Origin: JAFNGF01 sp964567045
GTDB lineage: Bacteria; Planctomycetota; Phycisphaerae; Sedimentisphaerales; Anaerobacaceae
DNA length: 64,000 bases
Direction of reading: 5' to 3'
Assembly (NCBI GenBank): GCA_964567045.1
Contig: CAZMLE010000001.1
Location: 62,001 to 126,000 of the forward strand
A program made the position numbers and the translations under genes. The notes under the pieces are model-generated. The model was not told where the DNA came from and ran no database searches. It saw nothing but the letters and a program-made list of their open reading frames with translations. Below, one piece after another: positions 43,039 through 51,311 of this stretch. Position 1 is the first letter of the stretch. Every line of letters starts with the position of its first letter.

Positions 43039-44527
43039 GTATCTGTATAGCGCGTTGATGGATTAGCTGGAAGGTGCGGGCAAGAGTTGATGGACGAGGG
43101 CAGGACGTTGGTCGGCTATGGAACGGATGATAGTGGAGAGAAACGACAGTGTGTCCAACGCACGTTTGGTCAAGGTGGCAAAGACACTGCCAAGAATCTC
43201 CTGGGCACGTCCGCCAGAGGCTGTCCGATTGCCGCCAAAGACCTTGCGGTTGACCACCGCAGGGCGAACGGCCTGTTCGGCGGGCCAGTTCGTCGCCTCG
43301 ATGTCCGCGTCGTAGAGGAACGTCAGGATCTCATGACTATGTCCAGCCAAGTGGTTTTGAAACTTGCGGTTGCCGTGATGCGAGAGGTTCCATTCCAGCA
43401 GGCGGTCCAGCCGCTTCTCCAATCGGCCGCGCGCCACGGCCAGCCCACGCGAACTGATGGCGCCGCTGTCTCGCCGATCCCGAAGAGCCAACGCATCGCT
43501 GAGGAATTCTTTGACCTTTCGTGGGAATCGAACCGCTGCGCGTGTGGCTGGCTCCAGCAACTGTTCGGCTCGCCGCAGCAGGTGTTCCAGACACTGCTGG
43601 TGGGTGGCCTGCTCGAAGAAATCATAGGGGGACCAGCCGTCGTGAATCATCCGGCCGGCGTAGTTGGCTCCCAGGACCTCCTCGGGCACATCATGGCCCC
43701 GGCTGGGACGAATCACACACAGGATGGCGGTCGGTGTCACGAACACCCACAGCCACTGCAACCGGCCGGCGATCTTCCAGCCGGTTTCGTCCGGATAAAC
43801 GATGTCGCTGCGGTGTACGATCTGCTGAATCGTCTCATATACGGGTTCATGGCGTTCGGCTACTCTCAGGACCACCTGGGCCGCTCCGCCCCGGCTCACC
43901 GAGATTCCAAAGGCCTCATCCAACAGGCCCTGGATGTCGCCGTAACTGAGCCCGTACTTGTCCTTCATCATGGCGATCAGAGCCTGCAGGTCCGGGCCCA
44001 ATTGCGACGCGGCGGCCCCTGTGGCATCCGAGGTTTGCAGAGGATGCCGCCCCCGAAGGCGTCGGCCACAACTCCGGCAGTAGCCCACATGGATGTCGAA
44101 CCGCCGGACAATGGCCTGGCGGGGGATCTCGACTTGGAACTGCTGATCGATATGGTCTTCCTCGGCCGCTCCGCCACACTCAGGACACTGCTCGGGCAAC
44201 GGCACGCCGATGATCTCGTCGGGTTGGTGTTCGGGAAGCGGACGATGGGCCTTGGGGCCGTAGTTCTCGCCCGGCTTGCGGCCAGGCTTTTTGGGGTCTT
44301 GTTTGGGCGTTCCCTTGGAGAATGGAGCGGCTTGGCGTTTCTGTACCCGCGTGGCGTTCTCCAGCAGTTGCTCCAGTTGAGCCGCTCGTTCCTGGAGTTC
44401 GGCGATCCGCCGTTCGAGCCGGGCACAGTTAGCACACCGTGCCGTTGTACTGACATCATCAGCCATAGTACTGATATCGGCAAAATGGCGGCCTAATCTT
44501 GAGGATTATAAGACGCTAAACAGATAC
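43039..44527 (-). mobile_element. IS66-family insertion sequence, complete single-gene form
   Basis: About 1489 bp. Terminal inverted repeats gtatctgtatagcg (43039-43052) and, on the right, cgctaaacagatac (44514-44527), matching with one mismatch, bounded by perfect gaattttt duplications. The single transposase gene fills the element; no tnpA or tnpB accessory genes are seen, as in the ISBst12-like group. It is more GC-rich than its surroundings. The perfect duplication and intact gene argue for a recent insertion. Confidence 0.85.
43063..44466 (-). CDS. IS66-family transposase
   Basis: A 467-residue protein. N-terminal coiled coil (LERRIAELQERAAQLEQLL), a basic Pro-rich stretch (KPGRKPGENYG), zinc-finger CPECGG...CRSCGRR, then the DDE core: VYPDETGWKIAGRLQWLWVFVT (first Asp), IHDGWSPYDFF (second Asp), and TNWPAEQAVRPAVVNRKVFGGNRT (Glu). 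All three acidic residues are present and the frame is unbroken, so it may be active. A similarly long plus-strand open frame across it is a GC-rich shadow. Confidence 0.93.
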   Translation of the reverse strand: MADDVSTTARCANCARLERRIAELQERAAQLEQLLENATRVQKRQAAPFSKGTPKQDPKKPGRKPGENYGPKAHRPLPEHQPDEIIGVPLPEQCPECGGAAEEDHIDQQFQVEIPRQAIVRRFDIHVGYCRSCGRRLRGRHPLQTSDATGAAASQLGPDLQALIAMMKDKYGLSYGDIQGLLDEAFGISVSRGGAAQVVLRVAERHEPVYETIQQIVHRSDIVYPDETGWKIAGRLQWLWVFVTPTAILCVIRPSRGHDVPEEVLGANYAGRMIHDGWSPYDFFEQATHQQCLEHLLRRAEQLLEPATRAAVRFPRKVKEFLSDALALRDRRDSGAISSRGLAVARGRLEKRLDRLLEWNLSHHGNRKFQNHLAGHSHEILTFLYDADIEATNWPAEQAVRPAVVNRKVFGGNRTASGGRAQEILGSVFATLTKRALDTLSFLSTIIRSIADQRPALVHQLLPAPSS

Positions 44528-44533
44528 GAATTT

Positions 44534-44585
44534 TTTTTGACGGGATTTACAGGATTATCCTGTTATCCTGTCTAAGAATTTTTTA
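44534..44585. repeat. AGGATTATCCTGT repeat, copy 3, at the IS66 edge
   Basis: tttgacgggatttacaggat, tatcctgttatcctgtctaa, then gaattttttagg. A diverged member of the family at 18041 and 37019. The phrase taagaattttt occurs at both ends of the pre-insertion sequence, and the IS66 target duplication is the left copy of it. Confidence 0.75.
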
Positions 44586-44625
44586 GGCATAATCAGCATC
44601 GTTACTAAAAAGAAAGGAAGCCGGT

Positions 44626-46098
44626 ATGCAAGCAGATATGAATAGAAGAGAACTACTCAAACTCGTAGCGGCAGGTAGTGCCGCCTGCCTTGGAGGTCAC
44701 AGCATTCTAACGTTTGCCGCACGGCCAGACAGAAGTAAGCCCACCATACGTCTGGCGGGCAAGCTCATAAGCCCGGGGTGCAGGCGGTCAAAAGTAAAAG
44801 TCGCCAAAATCTACATGGGCATTCCACAAAGCCATTACCCTAACCCCGATTTAGACCTACAAAAGGAGGTTCGATTCTACGAATCCGAGTTTGCGAAACT
44901 GAAAGACGAATTAGCCGATGTGCAGTTTGTTGTGGATGAACTAATCAGCTCTGTGGATCAGCTTAAGAGGTGGCAAGATACATTGAAAGAAGTTGATGGC
45001 ATCCTTGCCATTCATCTAACACTCTGGATTATGCCGATTCTAAGCGAAATCCTGCGCCTTGGCCGCCCCACAATAGTCTTCTCGGCTCCATACTCCGGGC
45101 ATGAATGGCACACACTGAGCGCCATCTATAAGCAAAAGGAGGGGCAGAATCTGGAGTGCCTTCTTACCAGCGACTATGGACAACTGGCTGCTGCAATAAG
45201 ACCGTTCCGGGCCATCCATCATTTGAGGGAAGCCAAGATTCTTAACGTGACCACGCAGTCGTTCGACGAGTATGCGCAAGAAATAGGAAAAAGATTTGGG
45301 ACAGAGATCAAGCAGGTCGAATTACGACGGATGCTCGATGCTTACAATGCCGTCAACGATAGTGCGGCAGAAGCCGAAGCTGATCTTTGGATCAGAGGAG
45401 CTGCAGCAGTTGTGGAACCATCAAGACAGGAGATAGTCAAGTCGTGCAAACTTGCGTTGGCTTTTGAAAAGCTGCTTGATGAAGAAGATGCGACCGTGAT
45501 GACGGTTGACTGCTACGGCAGCATGTATGGTCCGCTTTGCCAGGCTTATGCCTTCCCCTGTATTGGATTCACCAGGCTCAATGATAGGGGATTAGGCGGC
45601 ATTTGTCAGTCGGATTTACCGTGTGCCATGACACACATAATATTCCAGGGTCTGGTCGGAAGGCCCGGTTTTGTCAACAATCCCGGATTTGATTATTCCA
45701 CCAATAGCGCGATTCTCATTCATTGTATGGGCACGAGAAAGATGGATGGTCCGGATGGGCCAAGCGCTCCATATAAACTGCGAAGCGTCATGGAGCGCCG
45801 CGAAGGCGCCGTCCCGCAGGTAAAGATGCGCGTCGGGCAGAGAGTCACTCATGCGGTACTAGTAGGGACATCAAACTTGGTCTACTTCACGGGCCAAATT
45901 GTCGACACTCCTGAGACAGACAGAGGCTGCCGGAGCAAAATTACCGTCAAGGTGGACGGCGATGCAGAGCAGCTCTGGAAAAACTGGTCAGATGGAATAC
46001 ACCGCGTGACATGTTACGGAGATATAACGAAGGAGCTACGGCATTTTTGCAGGTTCAAACAAATAGAGATGATAAACGAAGCGGTACCGTTGAAATAG
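44626..46098 (+). CDS. Exported sugar-isomerase-like protein, copy 2
   Basis: A 490-residue protein with a twin-arginine leader (NRRELLKLVAAGSAACLGG). Homologous to the protein at 41447 across the C-terminal half: CYGSMYGPLCQAYAFPCIGF, CQSDLPCAMTHIIFQGLVGRPGFVNNP, HCMGTRKMDG. Similar to L-fucose isomerase family proteins in the arrangement of these blocks, but the substrate is unknown. Residues about 39-45 (KPTIRLAG) are encoded by a palindromic DNA element (44740-44759) inserted just after the signal region. ATG 44626 is preceded by gaaaggaag. It is followed by the sulfatase gene 43 bases later, so they are probably co-transcribed. Confidence 0.65.
   Translation: MQADMNRRELLKLVAAGSAACLGGHSILTFAARPDRSKPTIRLAGKLISPGCRRSKVKVAKIYMGIPQSHYPNPDLDLQKEVRFYESEFAKLKDELADVQFVVDELISSVDQLKRWQDTLKEVDGILAIHLTLWIMPILSEILRLGRPTIVFSAPYSGHEWHTLSAIYKQKEGQNLECLLTSDYGQLAAAIRPFRAIHHLREAKILNVTTQSFDEYAQEIGKRFGTEIKQVELRRMLDAYNAVNDSAAEAEADLWIRGAAAVVEPSRQEIVKSCKLALAFEKLLDEEDATVMTVDCYGSMYGPLCQAYAFPCIGFTRLNDRGLGGICQSDLPCAMTHIIFQGLVGRPGFVNNPGFDYSTNSAILIHCMGTRKMDGPDGPSAPYKLRSVMERREGAVPQVKMRVGQRVTHAVLVGTSNLVYFTGQIVDTPETDRGCRSKITVKVDGDAEQLWKNWSDGIHRVTCYGDITKELRHFCRFKQIEMINEAVPLK
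44740..44759. repeat. CCCGCCA-GACGTA-TGGCGGG palindrome, reverse copy in coding DNA
   Basis: cccaccatacgtctggcggg. This is the reverse complement of the element at 46103 and 46558 with one mismatch, and is translated in frame in the isomerase-like protein. Confidence 0.8.
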
Positions 46099-46102
46099 TT
46101 GA

Positions 46103-46122
46103 CCCGCCAGACGTATGGCGGG
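46103..46122. repeat. CCCGCCA-GACGTA-TGGCGGG palindrome, intergenic copy
   Basis: cccgccagacgtatggcggg with flanks ttga/ttga, between the isomerase-like and sulfatase genes. Seven-base stem, six-base loop. Identical over 20 bases to the copy inside the sulfatase gene 435 bases downstream. A degenerate relative lies at 5163-5178. Confidence 0.85.
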
Positions 46123-46141
46123 TTGACCCTCGGAGAAAAAA

Positions 46142-47620
46142 ATGAGAAGACGGGAATTTATCACCGCGACGGCAGGTGCTGCGATCGGCCTGATGCTGGG
46201 GCGGGTAAGATCGGCCACGACTAGTGCAAGGGCGCAAAGGAAGCCCAACGTCCTTTTCATTATGACCGACCAACAGCATGCCGGCATGATGAGTTGCACC
46301 GGAAACAAGTGGCTCAATACCCCTGCGATGGACCGATTGGCTGCCTCCGGCACCAGGTTTGAAAGAGCCTATGTGTGCAACCCTGTCTGCGTACCGAGCC
46401 GGTTCAGCCTGCAGACGGGTCTTATGCCCAGCGCCGTAGGAATGGGCCAGAACAGTGACTCCGGACGAGCTAACGTGACCGATGCCATGCTGCGACAGTC
46501 GCTTGGCCGGCTTTTCCAAAAGGCTGGCTACGAAACAGTCTACGGTGGCAAGGCTTGCCCGCCAGACGTATGGCGGGTAAATCTGCCCAGGAACATGAAC
46601 GATGTGCAGGAAATTGGATATCGAAAGCTAACCGCCGATGCACGCCAGGGACTGACGGATGCTTGCGCGACATTCATCAAGGGGCAGCACACAAGGCCAT
46701 TCCTCCTGTTTGCCTCGTTCATCAATCCACACGACATCTGCTACATGGCTATCAATGATTTCAGGCGCGCAATTGGGGAAGCCCCGGTAGACAATATAGA
46801 TTCCAGAACGTGCGAGGCTGTGCTGGCTCGTGCGCGAGAAGCCGGCGACATCAGCGCTTTTGTGGGAAAGAATTGCCCGCCACTTCCTGCAAATTACGAA
46901 GTGCCGGACGCTGAGCCGGAATGTATAACACAGAAGTACATCAATGCAGCACCTTTCCGCGCACACGTCCGCCAGAAGTGGACTCAGGATCAATGGCGTC
47001 TGCACCGCTGGGCATACTGCCGGTTGACCGAAATGGTTGACAGGGAAATCGGGATCGTGCTCGATTCTCTGCGTGAAGCCGGCTTAGACGACAACACGCT
47101 GATAGTTTTAACCAGCGACCACGGTGACATGGATTCCGCCCACAGAATGGAGCATAAGTCGGTGCTTTACGAGGAATCCGTGCGCGTTCCATTCATAACG
47201 AGTTACAGGGGAATGATTCCTGAGGGCATAGTTGATGATACGCATCTGGTTTCCAATGGTCTGGACCTTCTTCCCACCCTTTGCGATTACGCAGGCATAG
47301 AAACACCTGAAGGACTTCACGGCAGGAGCCTGCGGCCATTGGCAGACGGGAAAGATGAGGCACAATGGCGTGACTTCGTTGTCTGCGAGAGTCAGAACGG
47401 AAGAATGCTCCGGAGGGACCCTTTCAAGTACTGCATTTACGACTCGGGCAGATCCCGCGAACAACTTACGGACCTGAAACATGATGCAGGTGAAATGAGG
47501 AATCTGGCTAAGCTCGAGCATTACAAGGATGTCCTGGATACGCATCGTAAGCTTTTGCGAGGATGGGTTGAAAAAACCGGTGATAGGATCGCAGCCGAGG
47601 ATCTTGATGTCAAATCTTAG
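46142..47620 (+). CDS. Exported sulfatase with a palindromic insertion in the active-site GK-x-H motif
   Basis: A 492-residue type I sulfatase. Twin-arginine leader MRRREFITATAGAAIG, then PNVLFIMTDQQ (metal Asp), the formylglycine motif CVPSR in NPVCVPSRFSLQTG, SFINPHDICY, and LTSDHGDMDSAH. In related sulfatases the segment after YETVYGGK reads x-H-L-P, where Lys and His contact the sulfate. Here the DNA element cccgccagacgtatggcggg falls exactly at this point and the protein reads GGKACPPDVWRVNLPRNM, so an insertion of about eight residues separates Lys from the LP, and the His position reads Asn. Activity may be lost or changed. The maturation enzyme is not in the window. Substrate unknown, probably a sulfated polysaccharide. 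Confidence 0.85.
   Translation: MRRREFITATAGAAIGLMLGRVRSATTSARAQRKPNVLFIMTDQQHAGMMSCTGNKWLNTPAMDRLAASGTRFERAYVCNPVCVPSRFSLQTGLMPSAVGMGQNSDSGRANVTDAMLRQSLGRLFQKAGYETVYGGKACPPDVWRVNLPRNMNDVQEIGYRKLTADARQGLTDACATFIKGQHTRPFLLFASFINPHDICYMAINDFRRAIGEAPVDNIDSRTCEAVLARAREAGDISAFVGKNCPPLPANYEVPDAEPECITQKYINAAPFRAHVRQKWTQDQWRLHRWAYCRLTEMVDREIGIVLDSLREAGLDDNTLIVLTSDHGDMDSAHRMEHKSVLYEESVRVPFITSYRGMIPEGIVDDTHLVSNGLDLLPTLCDYAGIETPEGLHGRSLRPLADGKDEAQWRDFVVCESQNGRMLRRDPFKYCIYDSGRSREQLTDLKHDAGEMRNLAKLEHYKDVLDTHRKLLRGWVEKTGDRIAAEDLDVKS
46558..46577. repeat. CCCGCCA-GACGTA-TGGCGGG palindrome inside the sulfatase gene
   Basis: Exact 20-base copy of the element at 46103-46122, in the same orientation, in frame in the sulfatase. 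Confidence 0.88.
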
Positions 47621-47630
47621 AGATAACGCA

Positions 47631-49235
47631 TTATTTCAGTATTACTGTGGCGATTTCGTACACGCTGACTTCCGGCACGGTGAATTTGATAGACTCCTCT
47701 TCAGCCTCGAAGGGCAGCGGAATATCATCTTGCCGCTGTGGGCTTAAAAGCGTTACAGTCTTAGCGCTACGCCCGATCGGCAAACGCACAGTCACTGTGA
47801 CATCCTTTATGGAGTCCGGGCGGTAGTTAACCAGATGCACCAGCCGGGTACCAGACCCAGCCTGTTCGGTCAGCTCGCAACAGAGTCCGGGACACGCTGG
47901 GATGGACATCGAGAACGTATTATTGCAGACCTGGCGGATTGCGGCCATAGTATCGTCATTCTCGTCAATACGGACTACCTGAGAATCTGACAAGTCAGCA
48001 AGCGCCAGTTTAGTCCGCGGAAACATCCACTCGTCGTGCGTGGCTAAGGGTCCTATCACACACACCCGCCCGCCGGATTTCACATACTGTTCGATCTGTT
48101 TGATGTGCTGGTCGGAAAGGGCAACACAGCCGGCAAGAACAAGGGCACGGTAATGATGTAGATCACCAAGTTGTTGATTGTAAATTATCTGGAAGCAGAC
48201 GTGATTATCGATGAGGGCCTGTTCGACTTGATAGGTAAGCCTGGCGTATTTCGGGTCGGCGAAAACCTGCGACGGGAAGCTGCGCAGAACTGCCACGTCA
48301 GTGACTACGTTGGCGTCCCGAAACAGGTCGCGGCGGGTATGAAAGAACCGGATGAAGGGGGCCCCCGCGTCTTCCCGGCGGAAGCCAAGAGCGGGGGTGG
48401 CGGAAATAGGGTCTTTTGACCCAGGTCTGGCGACAACCTTGGCATACTCGAACCAGCAGATGCATCCGAGACAGTCACGATTGAATGCCATGGATTCAGC
48501 CATCTCAAGAGGGGTGGTGGTATAGGTAAACGCCACATTGTTCATGCATCGTGCAACCTTGTAGGTGCGGATCCGCGTGTATAGCCGACCGTCATGGTAG
48601 CCGGGCTGCTCACCCTCGTCCCAGAAGGCCTCGCCGCCCTGCAGCAACCTACCGTGGTCTATGGGTGCTCTGATGTGGCTGCCTGGACCTCCAGGGTTAC
48701 ATTCAATGAGAATATCGCTGCGAAGCGTTCGGGCGTACCGGCTCATCTGATGATAGGAATCTGCAAGCGACTGGCAAGAAAAGTCAAGCCATGCTCGGCG
48801 CAACAGATTATCCGGCGGCCCGGTCATTGCTGGCCGCACAGAATCCACATCGCCGATGCCGGCATCTTTCAACTGCTCGCCTGTGAACCTATCGCGCAGG
48901 TATTGACGGAATCGGCCAACTGAGTTGAGGTCGCAGCCAGGAACAGAGATGTAGTTGTCAAAATGAAGGAGGTCTGCGTCAATCTTATTGACCGCAAAAG
49001 ACACGATCTTTCTGTAAAAAGCCTGAGCCTCAGGGTGGTTTCTGTTCCAGTAGTAGCGGTAGGTTGCGCTGCCGTATGTCTGTGGCTTGCCATTCGCATC
49101 CAGCAGAACCCAGTCGCTCGCCTGAGGAACTTCTTTGAACAGTGGTTCCCATAGAAACGCACCGCTGTAGGTGTAAACGCCCACATGTAGGCCAGCGTCA
49201 TGGCAGAGTTTGGCGAACTTGACTGCGTCTGCCAT
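47631..49235 (-). pseudogene. Glycoside-hydrolase-like protein, 5'-truncated
   Basis: A 534-residue frame. The first part resembles the middle of a TIM-barrel glycosidase (FAKLCHDAGLHVGVYTYSG, LLHFDNYISVPG with acidic residues, CNPGGPGS), and about residues 320-440 resemble the beta-galactosidase trimerisation/GATase-like domain (YRALVLAGCVALSDQHIKQIEQYVKSGGRVCVIG). The frame extends upstream past the ATG only to a stop codon within a gttcgttg/gttcatc repeat at 49276. No signal peptide and no first barrel strand are present, so the 5' end seems to have been replaced by repeat sequence. It is convergent with the sulfatase gene, 10 bases apart. Confidence 0.6.
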
Positions 49236-49275
49236 GCTCTGCTGCTCAGCGACTAAGCCGTCACCGGCGGTAATG

Positions 49276-49325
49276 GGTTCGTTGTTCGTTGTTCATCGAT
49301 CAACAATGAACAATAAACAAATAAC
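49276..49325. repeat. GTTCATTG-word palindromic repeat
   Basis: ggttcgttgttcgttgttca, tcgatc, aacaatgaacaataaacaaa. Left and right halves are inverted copies. Same vocabulary as 6192-6234. Confidence 0.75.
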
Positions 49326-49430
49326 AATGTCGAAAATCAAGGATGTCATTGCCGCAACGCGGCAATTCCACAATTTTGATATTTGATTTTCGACTCGCTG
49401 GGTACATAGCCATCGTGTCCATCACGGCGA

Positions 49431-49515
49431 AATCGGACTTCTGAATTCTGACTTCTGAATTCCGACGACAGAACCCAGAAATCGGACTTCTGAATTCTGA
49501 CTTCTGAATTCCGAC
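49431..49515. repeat. Two exact 36-base direct repeats of GAATTC words
   Basis: Copies at 49431-49466 and 49480-49515 are identical, each made of aatcggacttctgaattctg then acttctgaattccgac. The 13-base spacer contains cgac and caga words. Internal gaattc palindromes. Confidence 0.85.
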
Positions 49516-49563
49516 CGTGATCACGGTTCACTGCGCCGGCAGAGTCAGTGGCATACTAAGAAG

Positions 49564-49631
49564 TGAATTAGAGAATTAGCGAATTAGTTATCAATTCACT
49601 AATCAACTAATCCACTTAATCCACTAATCAT
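49564..49631. repeat. GAATTAGCGAATTAG / CACTAATC repeat
   Basis: gaattagagaattagcgaat and tagttatcaattcactaatc, then aactaatccacttaatccac. The left half uses attag words, the right half their complement ctaat. Confidence 0.65.
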
Positions 49632-49823
49632 TTGGCCCGCACACTCAGCAGAGCAGGAGTGCATTTACGCCGTAGTTTTTGCTCTGGGCTTTTCATATAG
49701 TGCTTTCTCAAAATAGCAAACAACATTCTTGCTATTTTTATCGTACAAAAAGACTCGCATAAGTACAATAAAAGAAGATTGCCTCAGCGGTGTAGCTGAG
49801 CAGACTCATACCGGAGCTGTCGA

Positions 49824-50897
49824 ATGAAATCTACAAACCGCAGAGAAATGCTCGGAACTCTGAGCACCTTGCCCTTTCTTGGCATAGCATCAGACGCATT
49901 TTCCAAAAGAAAAGCACCGGCAGACGTAGATGCTGTAACCGGCCCTGCCTTGGTTACCAGAGCTGACAACCAGGAGTATGCCAGACTCAAGACTCTGGAT
50001 TTAGACGATCCGAAAGTTGTTGCCAAGCAAAAGAAGATGCCTGTTGGGAAGATCGGCAAGCTCTCGGTCGGTCGTCTCATCAGTGGCAGCAATCTGATCA
50101 GCATGAACATGCACGCCAGAGACTTGGATTATGTGCGCGGCCTTGCAGCCCATTACAACACCGAAGAAAGGGTCTTCATGACACTGAAGAAGTGCGAGGA
50201 GCATGGAATCAATACCATTGTTCTGAAGAACCACAATTTTCAGCAGTTCGGATTATCCAGATACTGGGATGAGTGGGGCGGCAGAATGCAATGGATTGCC
50301 GACGTGATCACCACAGACATCAGCAAGTATGAAGAGCTGCTGGTGGAGCATTTGCAGCTCGGAGCCTCGGCGGCGTATCTATGGGGAGGCGCCAGTGACA
50401 TCTGGTACTATCAGAAAAAGCAGAGCAATATCGTAAAGGCGTTCGAGGTCATGAAGAAATACAATATTCCCGTCGGTATTTGCGCGCATCGGCTGGAGCC
50501 CATCGTGTTTTGCGAAAAAGAAGGACTCGTGCCTGACTTCTATATGACGACACTGCATCATGACCGATATTGGTCTGCTCATCCGAAAGAGAATAGACGG
50601 TATATGGAGATGTACGAAAAAGAGTCCCCCAATCATGCAGAATACCACGATAACATGTTCTGCCACAACCATGAGCAGACCGTCGCGTTTATGCAAGACG
50701 TGAAAGTCCCCTGGATAGCCTTCAAGGTTTTGGCTGCTGGTGCTATCCCGCCAGAGGACGGATTTGATTTTGCATTTGAGAGCGGGGCAGACTTCATTTG
50801 TGTAGGCATGTTTGACTTTCAAGTGGAACTAGATGTGCAACTTACCAGCAGGGCCATAGTAGAATCAAAGAATCGCAAACGTCCATGGATAGCATGA
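49824..50897 (+). CDS. Exported aldo/keto-reductase-like TIM-barrel protein
   Basis: A 357-residue protein with a twin-arginine leader (TNRREMLGTLSTLPFLG). The body looks like a TIM barrel: MPVGKIGKLSVGRLISGSNL near residue 72 resembles the start of aldo/keto reductases, followed by strands such as GINTIVLKNHN, ASAAYLWGG, IPVGICAHRLEPI, and a C-terminal VPWIAFKVLAAGAIPPEDGFDFAFESGADFICVGMFDFQ. The canonical Asp-Tyr-Lys-His tetrad cannot be placed with confidence. It probably belongs with the sulfatase and isomerase-like proteins in one exported catabolic system. Confidence 0.55.
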   Translation: MKSTNRREMLGTLSTLPFLGIASDAFSKRKAPADVDAVTGPALVTRADNQEYARLKTLDLDDPKVVAKQKKMPVGKIGKLSVGRLISGSNLISMNMHARDLDYVRGLAAHYNTEERVFMTLKKCEEHGINTIVLKNHNFQQFGLSRYWDEWGGRMQWIADVITTDISKYEELLVEHLQLGASAAYLWGGASDIWYYQKKQSNIVKAFEVMKKYNIPVGICAHRLEPIVFCEKEGLVPDFYMTTLHHDRYWSAHPKENRRYMEMYEKESPNHAEYHDNMFCHNHEQTVAFMQDVKVPWIAFKVLAAGAIPPEDGFDFAFESGADFICVGMFDFQVELDVQLTSRAIVESKNRKRPWIA

Positions 50898-50966
50898 GAG
50901 CAGCGTTCTTACCGAATGGAAATGCGCTAATATGGACCGCTGAGCGATGCCCTTTTGCCTGTAGGG

Positions 50967-51311
50967 TCACTTCTTATGGCGATGCTGCGTGACGCCTTCC
51001 AAGGCTGCAAATCTGTCATCGGCGAACTCAAAGAGCATGTCCAGGCCAAGGCGAATAAAGAGGCATTTGACTGGCAGAGAAACACTGCACAGGAAGAGCT
51101 GACGGCTGAGTGCGCTTAGAAAGTCTCTCAGTAACAACAGGTTGCAGATGCTCGCAGAAGTCAGTATCTGGACGCCGGAGAAATCAATAATCACATCACA
51201 GTTGCATCCGTCACAGGCGATTTCATTGATCCTTTCCAATTCATAGCCCAAATGTGGCCGCTGCGGCAAAGTGACAAGAATAAAACCTTCAGGCAAGGTT
51301 TGGATTCCCAT
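50967..51311 (-). CDS. STAS-domain protein
   Basis: A 114-residue protein with the STAS-type core VIIDFSGVQILTSASICNLLLLRDFL; Ser 52 or Ser 54 would be the switch residue. It resembles SpoIIAA-type antagonists. It is isolated, not next to a kinase or sigma gene. The C-terminal tail (VTQHRHKK) is atypical. Confidence 0.75.
   Translation of the reverse strand: MGIQTLPEGFILVTLPQRPHLGYELERINEIACDGCNCDVIIDFSGVQILTSASICNLLLLRDFLSALSRQLFLCSVSLPVKCLFIRLGLDMLFEFADDRFAALEGVTQHRHKK

Larger units (their letters stand above)
49236..49823. other. Repeat mosaic at the broken end of the hydrolase gene
   Basis: About 590 bases without a gene. In order: gttcgttg/gttcatc words with the inverted caacaatgaacaa (49276-49325); a perfect hairpin attgccgc-aac-gcggcaat (49349-49367); two exact 36-base copies of a gacttctgaattctgac block (49431-49466 and 49480-49515); and aattagagaattagcgaatt / cactaatcaactaatcc words (49564-49631). 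The last 190 bases are AT-rich and likely hold the promoter of the next gene. Confidence 0.65.

Noticed and set aside
43087..44496. A 469-codon open frame on the plus strand across the IS66 element
   Set aside because: It is the reverse shadow of the transposase gene in GC-rich DNA. The minus-strand protein has all IS66 domains and the DDE residues; the plus-strand peptide has no recognisable features.
49346..49531. Short minus-strand frames with peptides such as NSEVRIQKSDF
   Set aside because: They are translations of the GAATTC-word repeat and not protein genes.
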